The notes: generated by a model from the sequence alone, not told the origin. DNA of 64,000 nucleotides from Streptomyces thinghirensis (GCA_021502835.1 JAKFGP010000016.1:1-64000), one strand, 5' to 3'; positions 8,829-21,292 are shown, numbered from the stretch's first letter. Numbers and translations are program-made.

Positions 8829-10963
8829 ATGGCGCCGCAGCCAGAACGCCGGAGCGGGCGCGGAAGCGGAACTTCCGGAGTACGCCGGTCACTACCGACT
8901 CGAGTCCTGTCTGGGCTCGGGTGGCATGGGGTCGTGCACCTGGCCCCGCAGCACCTCCGGGATGCGGGTCGCGGTGAAGGTCGTGCACGCCCGGTACGCC
9001 CTGGATCCCGAGTTCAGAGGGCGGTTCCGGCAGGAGGTGGCCGCGGCGCGGCAGGTGAGCGGGGCCTTCACGGCGCCGGTCGTCGACGCCGATCCGGATG
9101 CCGGGCGGCCCTGGATGGCCACGCTGTACATCCCCGGCCCGACGCTTTCCGAGCAGGTGAAGCGGAACGGTCCGATGGATCCCGCCCAGTTGCGCCGGCT
9201 GATGGCCGGACTCGCGGAGGCGCTGCGCGACATCCACCGGGTGGGGGTCGTCCACCCGGGACCTGAAGCCGAGCAACGTGCTGCTCGCCGAGGACGAGCC
9301 GAAGGTCATCGACTTCGGCATCTCCCGGCCGAAGGACAGTGAACTGCGGACGGAGACGGGGAAGCTGATCGGCACGCCGCCGTTCATGGCGCCCGAGCAG
9401 TTCCGGCGCCCCCGCGAGGTGGGGCCCGCCGCGGACGTGTTCGCGCTCGGATCGCTCATGGTGCACGCGGCGACCGGACGCGGGCCGTTCGACTCCGACA
9501 GTCCGTACGTCGTCGCCTACCAGGTCGTGCACGACGAACCCGACCTGACCGGCGTACCGGAGACGCTCGCGCCGCTGGTGCTGCGGTGCCTCGCCAAGGA
9601 GCCCGCCGACCGGCCCACTCCGGACGAGCTGATGCGGGAGCTGCGGTCGGTGGCGGCGGCGTACGACACGCGGGTGTTCATACCGGCACAGCGGCTGGAG
9701 GACTCGTCGGCCCCGGAGGCGGCCGCTGCTTCGGAGCGGGCCCCGGCGCCGGAGCTCCCTCGGAGCCGGCCGTGCGGCGGCTCGGCAGGCGGGCGGCGCT
9801 CGTGGCCGGTGCGCTCTGCCTCGCCGTCACCGGAGGTCTCGTCGCGGTCCAGATGTCCGGCGACGCCGAACCGGCGCACAGGGCGCCCGCCGCGCAGAGC
9901 GGCCCGGGCGGGTTCGGCGCGTGGGAGGCGGTGCCCGCGTCGAAGGGCGGTGGCGTCCCCCAGTGCTCGTACGCGGCGCGGCGGCTGCTGTGCGCGCGGC
10001 CCGGGCTGGTCTTCGCGATCGATCCGGCCGACGGCGGCACGCTGTGGCGGCACGCCGTGGAGGAGGCCGTGCGGAGCGAACCGCCGGTCGTGTCGGGCGG
10101 GCTCGTGCAGCCCGAGGTCGGCCTGCTGGGCCCGTTGGAGGCGCTCGACCCCGCCACGGGCGAGCCGGTGTGGCAGGAGGAGATGCCCGCGTACGACGGT
10201 CTGCGGTGCGTCGGCGACATGCTCCCTGCTCACCCGCGCCGACGGGACGGTCACCGGTGTGGACAGCGCCTCGGGGCGTCCCCGGTGGTCGCACCGGATC
10301 CCCGGGCAGTCCGTGCCGTACTTCACCTCGTTCGCCGGTGAGCGGCGACCGGTGGCGTACGCGACGAGCGGGACCCCGGACGGGCAGCGGACCCGGGTCA
10401 CCGCGGTCGACCCGGCCGACGGGGACGTGCGGTGGGACACGGAGCTGGCGGGGACGCTGACGCCCGTGGGGGCGGCGGACGGATCCTGTTCCTCGTCGCC
10501 GAAGGGGCGGCCTACGGCGACGTCAAGGCCGTGGTCCGCTACACGCCCGCCACCGGGGCGACCCGCCGCGTGACGCTGCCGATCCCAATCGAGCAGGCGT
10601 CGGCGTCGGCGGGCGTGCGCGGGGACACCGTGTACCTCATGGGCGCGGGCGGCTCGCTGGTCGCCGTGGACATGGCGGCGGGGGAAGCAGGCGTGGCGGC
10701 TGGAGACGGGCGTGAGCCGGGGCTCGGCGCCGGTCTCCGACGGGCGGCACGTGTACGTCACCGCCCCCCGACGGGCGGCTCCTCGGCGTCGACGCCCGCA
10801 AGGGCAGGCTCCTCGGACAGACCCGGCCCCGGCTCGGCGACGACTCCGACAAGGTGCCCGCGTCACTGCCGGCGCCGCTGCTCGCGGGCGGGCACGTGTA
10901 CGCCGGGGCGCCGGACGGGACGGTGTTCGGGGTGCCGGGGCGGGGACCCGGGGGGCCTGGTAG
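8829..10963 (+). CDS. Ser/Thr kinase with PQQ-type beta-propeller
   Basis: Membrane Ser/Thr kinase of about 710 residues. Kinase motifs: glycine loop LGSGGMG, Lys in VAVKVV, the catalytic HRD-DLKPSNV (split by an indel near 9260), DFGIS and MAPEQF. A juxtamembrane linker leads to one TM span ([19 protein letters not shown]), then an extracytoplasmic propeller with repeated PQQ-like blades ([62 protein letters not shown]). The propeller probably senses an extracellular ligand (inference). The start is ambiguous: ATG 8829 or GTG 8821, because an indel lies between there and the YAGHYRLES segment. At least six indels. Confidence 0.85.
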
Positions 10964-10984
10964 GCCGCGGATCCCGCCGAGGGG

Positions 10985-12837
10985 TCAGCCCAGCTTGCTG
11001 ACGTCGCGCACCGCGCCCTTGTCCGCGCTGGTCGCCATCGCGGCGTACGCCTTGAGGGCCGCGGAGACCTTGCGGTCGCGGTTCTTCGGGGCGTACACGC
11101 CGCCCAGGGCCTGGTCGCGGCGGGCCAGCTCGGCGTCGTCGACCAGCAGCTCGATGGAGCGGTTCGGGATGTCGATGCGGACGCGGTCGCCGTCCTCGAC
11201 GAGGGCGATGGTGCCGCCGGCGGCTGCCTCGGGCGAGGCGTGGCCGATGGACAGGCCCGAGGTGCCGCCGGAGAAGCGGCCGTCGGTGACCAGGGCGCAG
11301 GTCTTGCCGAGGCCGCGGCCCTTCAGGTACGAGGTCGGGTAGAGCATCTCCTGCATGCCGGGGCCGCCCTTGGGGCCCTCGTAGCGGATGACGACGACGT
11401 CGCCCTCCTTGACCTGCTGGGTGAGGATCTTCTGGACGGCCTCCTCCTGCGACTCGCAGACGACCGCCGGGCCCTCGAAGGTCCAGATGGACTCGTCGAC
11501 GCCCGCCGTCTTCACGACGCAGCCGTCGACCGCCAGGTTGCCGCGCAGGACCGCGAGGCCGCCGTCCTTGGAGTAGGCGTGCTCGGCGGAGCGGATGCAG
11601 CCGCCCTCGGCGTCCTCGTCGAGGGAGTCCCAGCGCTCGGACTGGGAGAAGGCCTCGGCGGAGCGGACGCAGCCGGGGGCCGCGTGCCACAGTTCCAGGG
11701 CCTCCGGGGACGGGGAGCCGCCTCGGACGTCCCAGGTCTTCAGCCAGTCGGCCAGGGACGGGCTGTGGACGGAGTGCACGTCCTCGTTGAGCAGGCCCGC
11801 GCGGTGCAGTTCGCCGAGGAGGGCGGGGATGCCGCCGGCGCGGTGCACGTCCTCCATGTAGTACGTGCGGTCCTTGGCGACGTTCGGCGCGACCTTCGCC
11901 AGGCAGGGGACGCTGCGCGAGAGGGCGTCCATCTCGGCGAGGCCGTAGGAGACCTCGGCCTCCTGGGCGGCGGCCAGCAGGTGCAGGATCGTGTTGGTGG
12001 AGCCGCCCATCGCGATGTCCAGCGCCATGGCGTTGCCGAAGGCGGCGGCGGTGGCGATGTTGCGAGGCAGGACCGAGTCGTCGTCCTGCTCGTAGTAGCG
12101 GCGGGTCAGGTCCAGGACCGTGCGGGCGGCGTTCTCGTAGAGCGCCTTGCGGGCGGTGTGGGTGGCCAGGACCGAGCCGTTGCCGGGGAGGGAGAGGCCG
12201 ATGGCCTCGGTCAGGCAGTTCATCGAGTTGGCGGTGAACATGCCGGAGCAGGAGCCGCAGGTCGGACAGGCGTTCTCCTCGATGCGGAGGATGTCCTCGT
12301 CGGAGATCTTGTCGTTGACCGCCTCCGACATCGCGTCGACCAGGTCCAGGGTGCGGACCGTGCCGTCGACCAGGGTGGCGCGGCCGGACTCCATCGGGCC
12401 GCCGGAGACGAAGACCGTGGGGATGTTCAGGCGGAGAGCCGCGTTGAGCATGCCCGGGGTGATCTTGTCGCAGTTGGAGATGCAGATCAGGGCGTCGGCG
12501 CAGTGGGCCTCGACCATCGTACTCCACGCTGTCCGCGATCAGGTCGCGGGAGGGCAGGGAGTAGAGCATGCCGCCGTGGCCCATGGCGATGCCGTCGTCG
12601 ACGGCGATCGTGTTGAACTCGCGCGGGATGCCGCCGGCCGCGACGACCGCCTCGCTGACGATCCGGCCGACCGGGGCGAGGTGGGTGTGGCCCGGCACGA
12701 ACTCCGTGAAGCTGTTGGCGACCGCGATGATCGGCTTCCGCCCGATGTCCGCGCCGGGTACACCGGAGGCACGCATAAGGCGCGGGCGCCCGCCATGTTG
12801 CGGCCGGGGTGACTGTGCGGGACCTCAGCTCGGGCAT
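10985..12837 (-). CDS. ilvD: Dihydroxy-acid dehydratase
   Basis: Iron-sulfur dehydratase of valine, isoleucine and CoA-precursor synthesis. About 617 codons, the usual length of the E. coli-type enzyme. Cluster cysteines are in [13 protein letters not shown] and [13 protein letters not shown]; other signatures are [15 protein letters not shown] and [17 protein letters not shown]. Start ATG 12837 ([10 protein letters not shown]) has GGAGCGAGCGACG before it. Indels near 12520 and 12790 split the N-terminus; the rest is one clean frame. Monocistronic in appearance, converging on the kinase gene with 21 bases between the stops. Confidence 0.95.
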
Positions 12838-12961
12838 CGTCGCTCGCTCCTTCGGAGAGTTATGACTGTCGTCGAGCGTACGCCGGTCATCCAGGGGCCG
12901 GGACAGGGTGTCCATAATGCGGGATGCTCGTCTCGCCGCCGACGCCGTGTGAAGGGGTGCG

Positions 12962-13577
12962 TCAGGGGCCGGTGAGGTGGCCCTGTACGACCGGTGCCAG
13001 GCGGGCGATGATCCGCTCCAGGTGCGCCGAGGCCAGCGGCTCCGCCTTGATCACGTAACGGAGCACGGCGCATCCCACCAGCTGCGCGGCCGCCAGCTCG
13101 GCGCGCAGCTCCGCGTCCGGCAGGTCCAGCCGGGCCGCGATGCGCGCAGCAGCTGGGCGGCGATCAGGGCGGCGGGAAGACGGCGGCGGCGGTCTCGTTG
13201 TTCAGGGGCGGAGCGGACGATGGCCAGCAGCGGAGTACGGGTGGCCGGGTTCTCCCCAGAGGCCGAAGAAGAAGCGGGTGAGCCGTTCGCCGGCCCCGTC
13301 GAGGGGACCGTCGCCGATCGCCTCGGGGGCTCCGAGGACCGGAGCGAAGGCGACCTCGATGGCCGCCTCGAAGACCTGCTCCTTGGTGCCGAAGTAAGTG
13401 GTGCACCAGTGCCGGGTCCACGCCCGCCGTCTTGGCGATGCCGCGTACGGTCGTCTTCTCGTAGCCGCGCTCGGAGAACTCCTCGCGGGCGCGCGGTGAG
13501 GATGCGGTCGCGGGTGCCGGCGGACTCCGTGCGCGGTGGACGGCCGCGGCGGCGGGTCCCCCGCCGGCGTCGCTCAC
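12962..13577 (-). CDS. TetR-family transcriptional regulator
   Basis: About 205 residues, DNA-binding domain at the N-terminus: [20 protein letters not shown] followed by a recognition-helix region [15 protein letters not shown]. The C-terminal helical domain ends [23 protein letters not shown] 13577 overlaps the stop of the isomerase gene by four bases (GTGA), implying one transcript. Indels near 13150, 13250, 13400 and 13490. The ligand is unknown; as the partner of a sugar-phosphate isomerase-like protein it may control a sugar pathway (inference). Confidence 0.8.
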
Positions 13578-14429
13578 CGCCGGTGCGCCTTCGCCGCCGG
13601 GCCCGCCGGGCCGGTGCGCTCCCGACGCCAGGTGCAGGCGGGCGAAGGCCAGCGCCTCGGCGAGATCGGCCTCACGTTCGGCGCTGGACATCGCGCGACG
13701 GGTGTTGACCTCGATGACGACGTGGCCGTCGAAGCCGGTGTGCGCGAGGTGCTCCAGCACCTCGGCGCAGGGGCTGGTCGCCGCGGCCGGGGACGAGGTG
13801 TTCGTCCTTGGCGGAGCCCTTGCCGTCGGCGAGGTGGACGTGGCCGAGGCGGTCGCTCATGCGGTCGAGCATGTCGAGGGTGTCGGTGCGGGAGGTGGCG
13901 GCGTGGCTGAGATCGATCGTGAAGTGACGGTAGTCCTCCTTCGTCACGTCCCGAGTCGGGGGCGTACGCCTGCATCTCGCGGTCGCGGTAGCGCCAGGGG
14001 TACGTGTTCTCGACGGCGAACCGCACGTCCGTCTCGTCCGCCATCCGCCAGATGCCGCTGACGAAGTCCCGGGCGTACTGCCGCTGCCAGCGGAACGGGG
14101 GTGGACCACCACGGCGCTCGCGCCGAGCTCTCGGCGGCGGCGCGGGCGCGCTGGAGCTTGACCCAGGGGTCGGTGGACCAGACGCGCTGGGTGATGAGCA
14201 GGCAGGGCGCGTGCACGGCCAGAATCGGCATGCGGTGGTAGTCGCTGAGTCTGCGCAGCGCGTCGATGTCCTGGCTGACCGGATCGGTCCACACCATGAC
14301 CTCGACTCCGTCGTAGCCGAGGCGTGCGGCGATCTCGAAGGCCGTCGCGGTCGACTCCGGGTAGACGGAAGCCGTAGACAGGGCGACCTTCGCATCCGGG
14401 ATGCGGACTACGTCCCTTGGTTTTGCCAC
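13574..14429 (-). CDS. Sugar phosphate isomerase/epimerase (TIM barrel)
   Basis: AP-endonuclease-2-fold family (xylose isomerase-like). Visible strands with metal-ligand residues: [61 protein letters not shown] and HVVIEVNTR. About 285 residues. GTG 14429 is the start; a TAACCT box seven bases upstream suggests a leaderless transcript. Indels near 13785, 13950 and 14125 break the frame. Its substrate is not indicated. Stop overlaps the TetR-type gene start. Confidence 0.85.
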
Positions 14430-14436
14430 GGGGGTC

Positions 14437-14442
14437 AGGTTA
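14437..14442 (-). promoter_or_regulatory. -10 box, leaderless start of isomerase gene
   Basis: TAACCT on the minus strand, seven bases before GTG 14429. No Shine-Dalgarno lies in the gap, so transcription probably starts at the start codon. Confidence 0.5.
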
Positions 14443-14504
14443 CGGGGGTGCCGTCGGGTGGGTGCGGGGTGCCCTTTCGCCGTTGTGGTGATTGACGTAC
14501 GGCG

Positions 14505-14585
14505 GGTGCGCGGTGCGTCGTGGCTTGTCGCGCCCGCGCGGCGGGAGCCCGCACATCGATACGGCCCCGCGCCCCTTACGGCGCG
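14505..14585. repeat. Candidate degenerate intergenic repeat
   Basis: The spacer between the isomerase start and the Ppx/GppA stop contains a phrase of the type CTTGTCGCGC...CCCCGCGCCCCTTACGG ending in a short GCGCC/GGCGC hairpin. It resembles repeats I associate with Streptomyces intergenic regions, but the copy is degenerate and I could not search for others. It could serve as terminator for the phosphatase gene. Confidence 0.3.
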
Positions 14586-15520
14586 CTACACCGGGCCCAT
14601 GTGGTCCAGGCGTCGGAGGATGACTCCCCTCTCTGAGTGCCCATGGGCAGATCTCCAGGCTTTCCACGTGGAAGAGGTCCATCGCGGCCTCGGCGACCAG
14701 GGCACCGGCCAGGAGCTGGTTCGCGCGGCCCTCGGAGACGCCGGGGGAGCTCGGCGCGCTCGGCGGTGGTCAGCGGCGGCCAGGCGGGGGCACCCAGGCC
14801 TCCAGGGAGGCCGCTTCAGCTCGCGCTGGACGTAGAGGCCCTCGGCGGAGCGGGCGGCGCCGGCGATGCGGGCCAGCTGCCGGAAGGTCTTGGAGGTGGC
14901 GACCACGTGGTCGGGGGCGCCGAAGCGGCTAAGTCGCCGACCGTGCGGGCGATCTCGGTGCGGACGTGGCGGCGCAGCGCCCTGACGTCGTCCGGGTGGG
15001 GCGGGTCGCCGGGCAGCCGGGCGGCGGTCAGCCGGCCCGCGCCGAGCGGCAGCGACACGGCGGTGTCGGGCTCCTCGTCGATGCCGTAGGCGATCTCCAG
15101 GGAGCCGCCGCCGATGTCGAGGACCAGCAGCTTGCCCGCGGACCAGCCGAACCAGCGGCGGACGGCGAGGAAGGTGAGCCGGGCCTCCTCGGCGCCGCTG
15201 AGGACCGTCAGCTCGACGCCTGTCTCCTCGCGCACGCGGGCGAGGACGTCGTCGGCGTTGCTCGCCTCCCGCACGGCGGAGGTGGCGAACGGCAGCAGGT
15301 CCTCGACGCCCTTGTCCTCGGCGGCCTGGAGCGCCTCCCGGACGACGGCGACCAGCCGGTCGACACCGTCGGGGCCGATCGCGCCGTCCTCGTCGAGGAG
15401 CTGGGCGAGGCGCAGTTCCGCCTTGTGCGAGTGGGCGGGCAGCGGGCGCGCGCCCGGGTGGGCGTCCACCACCAGCAGATGCACCGTGTTCGAACCCACG
15501 TCGAGGACACCGAGTCTCAT
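14586..15520 (-). CDS. Ppx/GppA-family phosphatase
   Basis: About 311 residues, actin-like ATPase fold. N-terminal [19 protein letters not shown] and the second phosphate-binding loop [16 protein letters not shown] are diagnostic. The family hydrolyses polyphosphate or pppGpp; which one is acted on here cannot be told. An intact frame runs from ATG 15520 to about 14930; indels near 14925, 14815 and 14755 spoil the C-terminus, which ends [10 protein letters not shown]. Upstream TAGCGT seven bases from the ATG suggests a leaderless mRNA. Confidence 0.88.
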
Positions 15521-15527
15521 GTAAGGA

Positions 15528-15533
15528 ACGCTA
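15528..15533 (-). promoter_or_regulatory. -10 box, leaderless start of Ppx/GppA gene
   Basis: TAGCGT on the minus strand, seven bases upstream of ATG 15520; no ribosome site between. Confidence 0.5.
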
Positions 15534-15579
15534 CTGCCAGCGGGGAGTGCGGCGGTGCCGTCATCCGGCCCGGGCGACT

Positions 15580-15585
15580 TACCCT
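15580..15585 (+). promoter_or_regulatory. -10 box, leaderless start of Cys-rich gene
   Basis: TACCCT six bases before GTG 15592. It lies 60 bases from the divergent Ppx/GppA -10, so two divergent promoters share a 47-bp core. Confidence 0.5.
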
Positions 15586-15591
15586 GGAGCC

Positions 15592-16402
<811 letters not shown>

Positions 16403-16409
16403 ATCCGCT

Positions 16410-18192
16410 CTACGAGGTGGGACGGGCTCGGGTCGCCGTCCTCGCCGGGCGGCGGGGACGAGCCGCCCGTGCCGCCGGTGGGCGACGGGTCGTCGGTGGG
16501 TGTCGGGTCCGGGTCGGGCGACGTGGGCGACGGGTCGTCCGTGGGTGTCGGGTCGGGAGGCGCCGAGGTCGACGGGGGACGGATCCGGGTCCGGGCCGGG
16601 GTCGGTCGGGGGCGGCGAGTCGTCGGGGGTGCTGGGGCGCGGGCCCGGGTGGGAAGGGCTGGGCGCGGTGCCGTAGCCCTCGATGGAGACGACGGCGCCG
16701 GCGGGTGAGACGGCCACCCGCGCGCTCCAGTGGCCGGACGGTTCCCGCAGGTGGTCGACGTAGACCTTGATCGTCAGCGTCTCGCCGGGGTCGAGGGTGC
16801 CCGACGACTGGCTCAGGTACAGCCAGGAGGCGCCGGTGGACGCGGACCAGCGCACCGGTGCGTCGCCGGTCGCGGTCAGGGTGACGAGCGTGGTGTCGCC
16901 GTCGTGGCCGGCGGTGACGTCCAGGTGGCCGGCGCCCTTCGCCCGCGCCGGAGACGCTGACGACTTCCACGGAGACGTCGGCCTTGCCGTTCCTGCCGAA
17001 GCGGGTGCCGGGGGTGGTGCTCGCGTTGCCCGCGTTCTCGTAGCCGTGGCCGCCGCCCGCTGACTCGCCGTCCAGGCCGTCGGCCTGCGCCTCGCTGGCG
17101 CTGGCCGAGCGGCCGTCCTCGCCCTCGACGACCGGGGTGCCGCGGTAGGCCGCCCACAGGGCGAGCACGGGGGCGGCGACGACGGTGGCCACGACGGTCG
17201 TGGTGACCGCACGCGCGCGCAGGCGGTCCCGCCGGGCCGCGCGGTCCTTGGGGTCCATCGGGAAGCCGCGCCGGTCGAAGCGGGGTGCGGCGCTCCGCGC
17301 GCGCGGGAGGTGCGCCATGGCGACGTGCAGCGCCGCGCGGGGTGCCTCCAGGACGGGCAGCTCGGCGGGCGTGACGCTGGTGCCGGGCCAGCGCCCCCGG
17401 GATCGCGCGCTCGGCGGTACGGCGGCAGCGCGGGCAGTCGTCGACGTGCCGGACCAGCTCGCGGCGCAGGGCCGCGCTCAGTACGTACTGGTTGTCGCCG
17501 GTGAGGCGGGCGACGCCCGGGCAGCTGCCGGTCTCGACGACCGCGAGCGCGGCGCGGGTGCGCTCGACCTCGCAGGCGGCGGAGGCGAGCAGTTCACGGG
17601 CGGCGGCCAGATCCATGCCGAGGACGGCGGCGACCTCGTGGGCGGCGAGGTGGTGGCGCACGGCGAGTTCGAGGGCCTCGCGCTGCTCCGGGGTGGTGCC
17701 GGCGGCCTCCGGCCAGGCGAGGAGGGCGAGTTCGCGGCGGTGGCGCTGCTGTGCTTCGTCGTTGCCATCGCGTCCGTCGGTGCCGTCGCGTACGTCGTGC
17801 GCGGTGGGCGGCGACAGGGGCGCGGGCTGCTGCCGGACAGCGTGGGGACGGCCCGCCGCGTGGCTGCTCGGACGTTTCTGCTTGGCCTCGGCCAGCTTGC
17901 GCAGGCAGGCCCAGCGGGCCAGCGCGTACATCCACGCCCTGCGGTCCCCCGGCGGCTCCCGGGCCGCGGTGGCCGCGGCGCTCGGCGAGCGCCAGGACGT
18001 CACCCAGGGCTTCGGTCGCGGCGTCGTGGTCGCAGAGCACGGACAGGCAGTACTGAACAGGCCGTCCAGATACGCGTCGTAGCGCGCGGGCGGCCGCTGC
18101 GCCAGCGTGCGCGCCGCGGTGCGGTCACGCGCTTCCCGGTGCGCCCGGTGTGCGCCGGTCGTGCGGGTCGTGGTCTCCGGACTGCTCCTCAT
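16410..18192 (-). CDS. Sigma-like / zinc-finger / TM / BACON fusion
   Basis: About 590 residues with an unusual order. Residues about 25-100 resemble ECF sigma region 2 ([36 protein letters not shown]). Residues about 170-230 resemble region 4 ([20 protein letters not shown], with [17 protein letters not shown]). A ZAS-like Cys pair follows ([18 protein letters not shown]), then one TM span ([19 protein letters not shown]) and an outer BACON domain ([43 protein letters not shown]). It ends in a Pro/Asp/Ser/Thr tail. ATG 18192 is the preferred start. The exact C-terminus is uncertain because of indels near 16580; others occur near 16940, 17390 and 18030-17970. Confidence 0.65.
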
Positions 18193-18394
18193 CACTCGGC
18201 GACCGTAGGGGGCTATGGGTGGCGCGAACTGGCGCATTGGGCCCTTTAATCCGTACGGGTGAAACGATCCTCATAAGGGGACAGGAACCCAGGCGTTCCG
18301 TGGCCGGTTCAGGGTGCCGGGTGGTCCGTTCGGGGGTGCGGGGCGGGCCGTTCGGCCGCCAGGGTGGGTGCGCAGGTCTCGCGTCGGGGTCAGG

Positions 18395-18530
18395 TGTGGG
18401 TCGGGGCCGCGCCGAGGGGTGTCCGTCCTCGGGACGGCGCGGAATCGGTCGGCCACAGAAGCGACGGCGCGGACGCGCCAACCGCTGCAGGCGGACACCC
18501 CCGATGCGTCCCCTTCTCGCCGTACGCGGC
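18395..18530. repeat. Dispersed 136-bp repeat, copy A
   Basis: About 85% identical by eye to 52370-52505, in the same orientation. Both begin TGTGGGTCGGGGCCGCGCC and end CCTTCTCGCCGTACGCGGC. Arms GGGGTGTCCG (18416-18425) and CGGACACCCC (18492-18501) pair perfectly, and an inner GGTCGGC/GCCAACC stem has one mismatch. It occupies the 452-bp spacer between the BACON-protein start and radA. The rest of that spacer is GC-rich and holds no gene I can support. Confidence 0.75.
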
Positions 18531-18632
18531 CACCGGTCCGCGCCGCCGGGGAGCCGGCCGTGGTTCCGCTCCGCCGCCCGGCTGCCGGACCGGCGCCGCT
18601 TCGTCGCGGCACGGGTTGTCAGTGGGGGCGGT

Positions 18633-18638
18633 TACGGT
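18633..18638 (+). promoter_or_regulatory. -10 box, leaderless start of radA
   Basis: TACGGT six bases before ATG 18645 with no ribosome site between. Confidence 0.5.
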
Positions 18639-18644
18639 TCGTGC

Positions 18645-20053
18645 ATGGCTGCCCGTGCGAAGTCCACCAAGGAACGGCCGTCCTACCGCTGCACCGAGTG
18701 CGGCTGGCAGACGGCCAAGTGGCTCGGCCGCTGCCCCGAATGCCAGGCCTGGGGCACGGTCGAGGAGTACGGCGCGCCCGCCGGTCCGTACGACGACGCC
18801 GGGGCGCGTCACCACCTCCGCGCTGCCCATCGGCCAGGTCGACGGCCGTCAGGCGACCGCCCGCTCGACCGGCGTGCCCGAGCTGGACCGGGTGCTCGGC
18901 GGCGGACTGGTGCCCGGCGCCGTGGTGCTCGTCGCGGGTGAGCCCGGCGTCGGCAAGTCCACCCTGCTGCTGGACGTGGCGGCCAAGTCGGCGAGCGAGC
19001 AGCACAAGACCCTCTATGTCACGGGTGAGGAGTCGGCGAGCCAGGTGCGGCTGCGCGCCGACCGCATCAAGGCGATCGACGACCATCTGTACCTCGCCGC
19101 CGAGACCGACCTCGCGGCCGTGCTGGGGCATCTGGACGCGGTCAAGCCCTCCCTGCTGATCCTGGACTCCGTGCAGACGGTCGCCTCCCCCGAGATCGAC
19201 GGCGCCCCCGGCGGCATGGCACAGGTGCGGGAGGTGGCGGGCGCGCTGATCCGCGCCTCCAAGGACCGCGGCATGTCCACCCTGCTGGTGGGTCACGTCA
19301 CGAAGGACGGGGCCATCGCCGGTACGCGGCTGCTGGAGCACCTCGTGGACGTCGTGCTCCATTTCGAGGGCGACCGGCACGCCCGCCTGCGGCTGGTCCG
19401 CGGCGTCAAGAACCGGTACGGCACCACCGACGAGGTCGGCTGCTTCGAGCTGCACGACGAGGGCATCACCGGCCTGACCGACCCCAGCGGACTCTTCCTC
19501 ACCCGCCGCGCGGAGCCCGTGCCCGGCACCTGCCTGACCGTCACCCTGGAGGGCCGCCGCCCGCTGGTCGCCGAGGTGCAGGCGCTCACGGTCGACTCCC
19601 AGATCCCGTCCCCCGGCGCACCACCTCCGGCCTGGAGACATCCCGCGTGTCCATGATGCTGGCCGTCCTGGAGCAGCGCGGCCGCATCAGCGCCCTGGGC
19701 AAAGGGACATCTACTCCGCGACGGTCGGCGGTGTGAAGCTCTCCGAGCCGGCCGCCGACCTGGCCGTCGCGCTCGCCCTCGCCTCGGCCGCCAGCGACAC
19801 CCCGCTGCCCAAGAACCTCGTCGCGATCGGCGAGGTCGGCCTCGCCGGTGAGGTGAGACGGGTCACCGGCGTGCAGCGCAGGACTCTCGAGGCGCACCGC
19901 CTGGGCTTCACGCACGCCCTGGTGCCGACCGACCCCGGCAGGGTCCCCGACGGCATGAAGGTCCTGGAAGTCGCGGACATAGGGGACGCCCTGCGGGTGC
20001 TTCCACGCTCGCGTCGGCGAGAGGCCCCACGGGAGGACGAGGACCGCCGGTAG
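18645..20053 (+). CDS. radA: DNA repair protein RadA
   Basis: RecA-related branch-migration ATPase, about 469 residues. N-terminal C4 zinc finger (YRCTECGWQ and GRCPECQAW), Walker [14 protein letters not shown], Walker [12 protein letters not shown], the RadA-specific KNRYG motif ([13 protein letters not shown]) and a C-terminal Lon-protease-like domain ([32 protein letters not shown]). Start ATG 18645, [12 protein letters not shown]. Indels near 18790, 19612 and 19703. It is followed 81 bases later by disA, an order common in Actinobacteria and Firmicutes. Confidence 0.95.
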
Positions 20054-20134
20054 ACTTTGCCCTGGTCTCGCCCGTCCGTACGACCGAGTGTGCGACAGGG
20101 GAGCGCCTGAAGAACCTGCGACCGGAGGAGTGCA

Positions 20135-21258
20135 GTGGCAGCCAACGACCGGGCAGCAGCTCCCGGAAAGTCCGGTGGGAGTGCCGGTGCCGATGGCCTG
20201 ATGCGCGCCTCGCTGAGCGCGGTGGCGCCCGGCACGCTCCTTCGGGACGGCCTGGAACGGGTCCTTCGCGGCAATACCGGCGGCCTGATGGTGCTGGGCT
20301 CCGACAAGACCGTCGAGTCGATGTGCACCGGCGGTTTCGTACTGGACGTCGAGTTCACCGCGACCCGGCTGCGCGAGCTGTGCAAGCTCGACGGCGGCAT
20401 CGTGCTGTCCTCGGACCTGTCCAAGATCCTGCGGGCCGGCGTGCAGCTCTTCCGGACCCGACCATCCCCACGGAGGAGACCGGCACCCGGCACCGTACGG
20501 CGGACCGGGTCAGCAAGCAGGTCGGCTTCCCCGTCGTCTCCGTGTCGCAGTCGATGCGGCTGATCGCGCTCTACGTCGACGGCCAGCGGCGTGTGCTGGA
20601 GGACTCCGCGGCGATCCTGTCCCGCGCCAACCAGGCCCTGGCGACCCTGGAGCGCTACAAGCTCCGCCTCGACGAGGTCGCGGGCACGCTGTCGGCGCTG
20701 GAGATCGAGGACCTGGTCACCGTCCGGGACGTCTCCGCGGTCGCCCAGCGGCTGGAGATGGTGCGCCGCATCGCGACCGAGATCGCCGAGTACGTGGTGG
20801 AGCTGGGCACGGACGGACGGCTGCTGGCGCTCCAGCTGGACGAGTTGATCGCCGGCGTGGAGCCCGAGCGCGAGCTGGTCGTGCGGGACTACGTGCCCGA
20901 ACCGACCGCCAAGCGCTCCCGCACGGTCGAGGAGGCGCTCGCCGAGCTGGACAAGCTCAGCCACGCCGAGCTGCTCGAACTGTCCACGGTGGCCCGCGCA
21001 TTGGGCTACACCGGCTCCCCGGAGACCCTGGACTCGGCGGTGTCGCCGCGCGGCTTCCGGCTGCTGGCGAAGGTTCCGCGGCTGCCCGGCGCGATCATCG
21101 ACCGGCTGGTGGAGCACTTCGGCGGCCTGCGGAAGCTGCTCGCCGCCAGCGTGGACGACCTCCAGACGGTGGACGGCGTCGGCGAGGCGCGGGCGCGCAG
21201 CGTGCGGGAGGGTCTGTCACGGCTGGCCGAGTCGTCGATCCTGGAGCGGTACGTCTGA
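20135..21258 (+). CDS. disA: DNA integrity scanning diadenylate cyclase DisA
   Basis: Makes c-di-AMP from two ATP and scans DNA. The DAC domain occupies residues about 25-150: [14 protein letters not shown] at the DGA position and GTRHRTADR carrying the RHR motif. A helical linker follows, then C-terminal helix-hairpin-helix DNA-binding motifs ([35 protein letters not shown]). About 374 residues. GTG 20135 has GGAGGAG seven bases ahead. One missing C near 20449 ([10 protein letters not shown]) explains the only frame change. Glycine replaces Ala of the canonical DGA; I believe this is usual in Streptomyces. Confidence 0.95.
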
Positions 21259-21292
21259 GCACTGCCGTACGAGCAGTCCCTCACGAGTCGGC

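Noticed and set aside
18395..18530. Insertion sequence or its remnant
   Set aside because: No transposase fragment, no terminal inverted repeats with target duplication; only internal hairpin arms.
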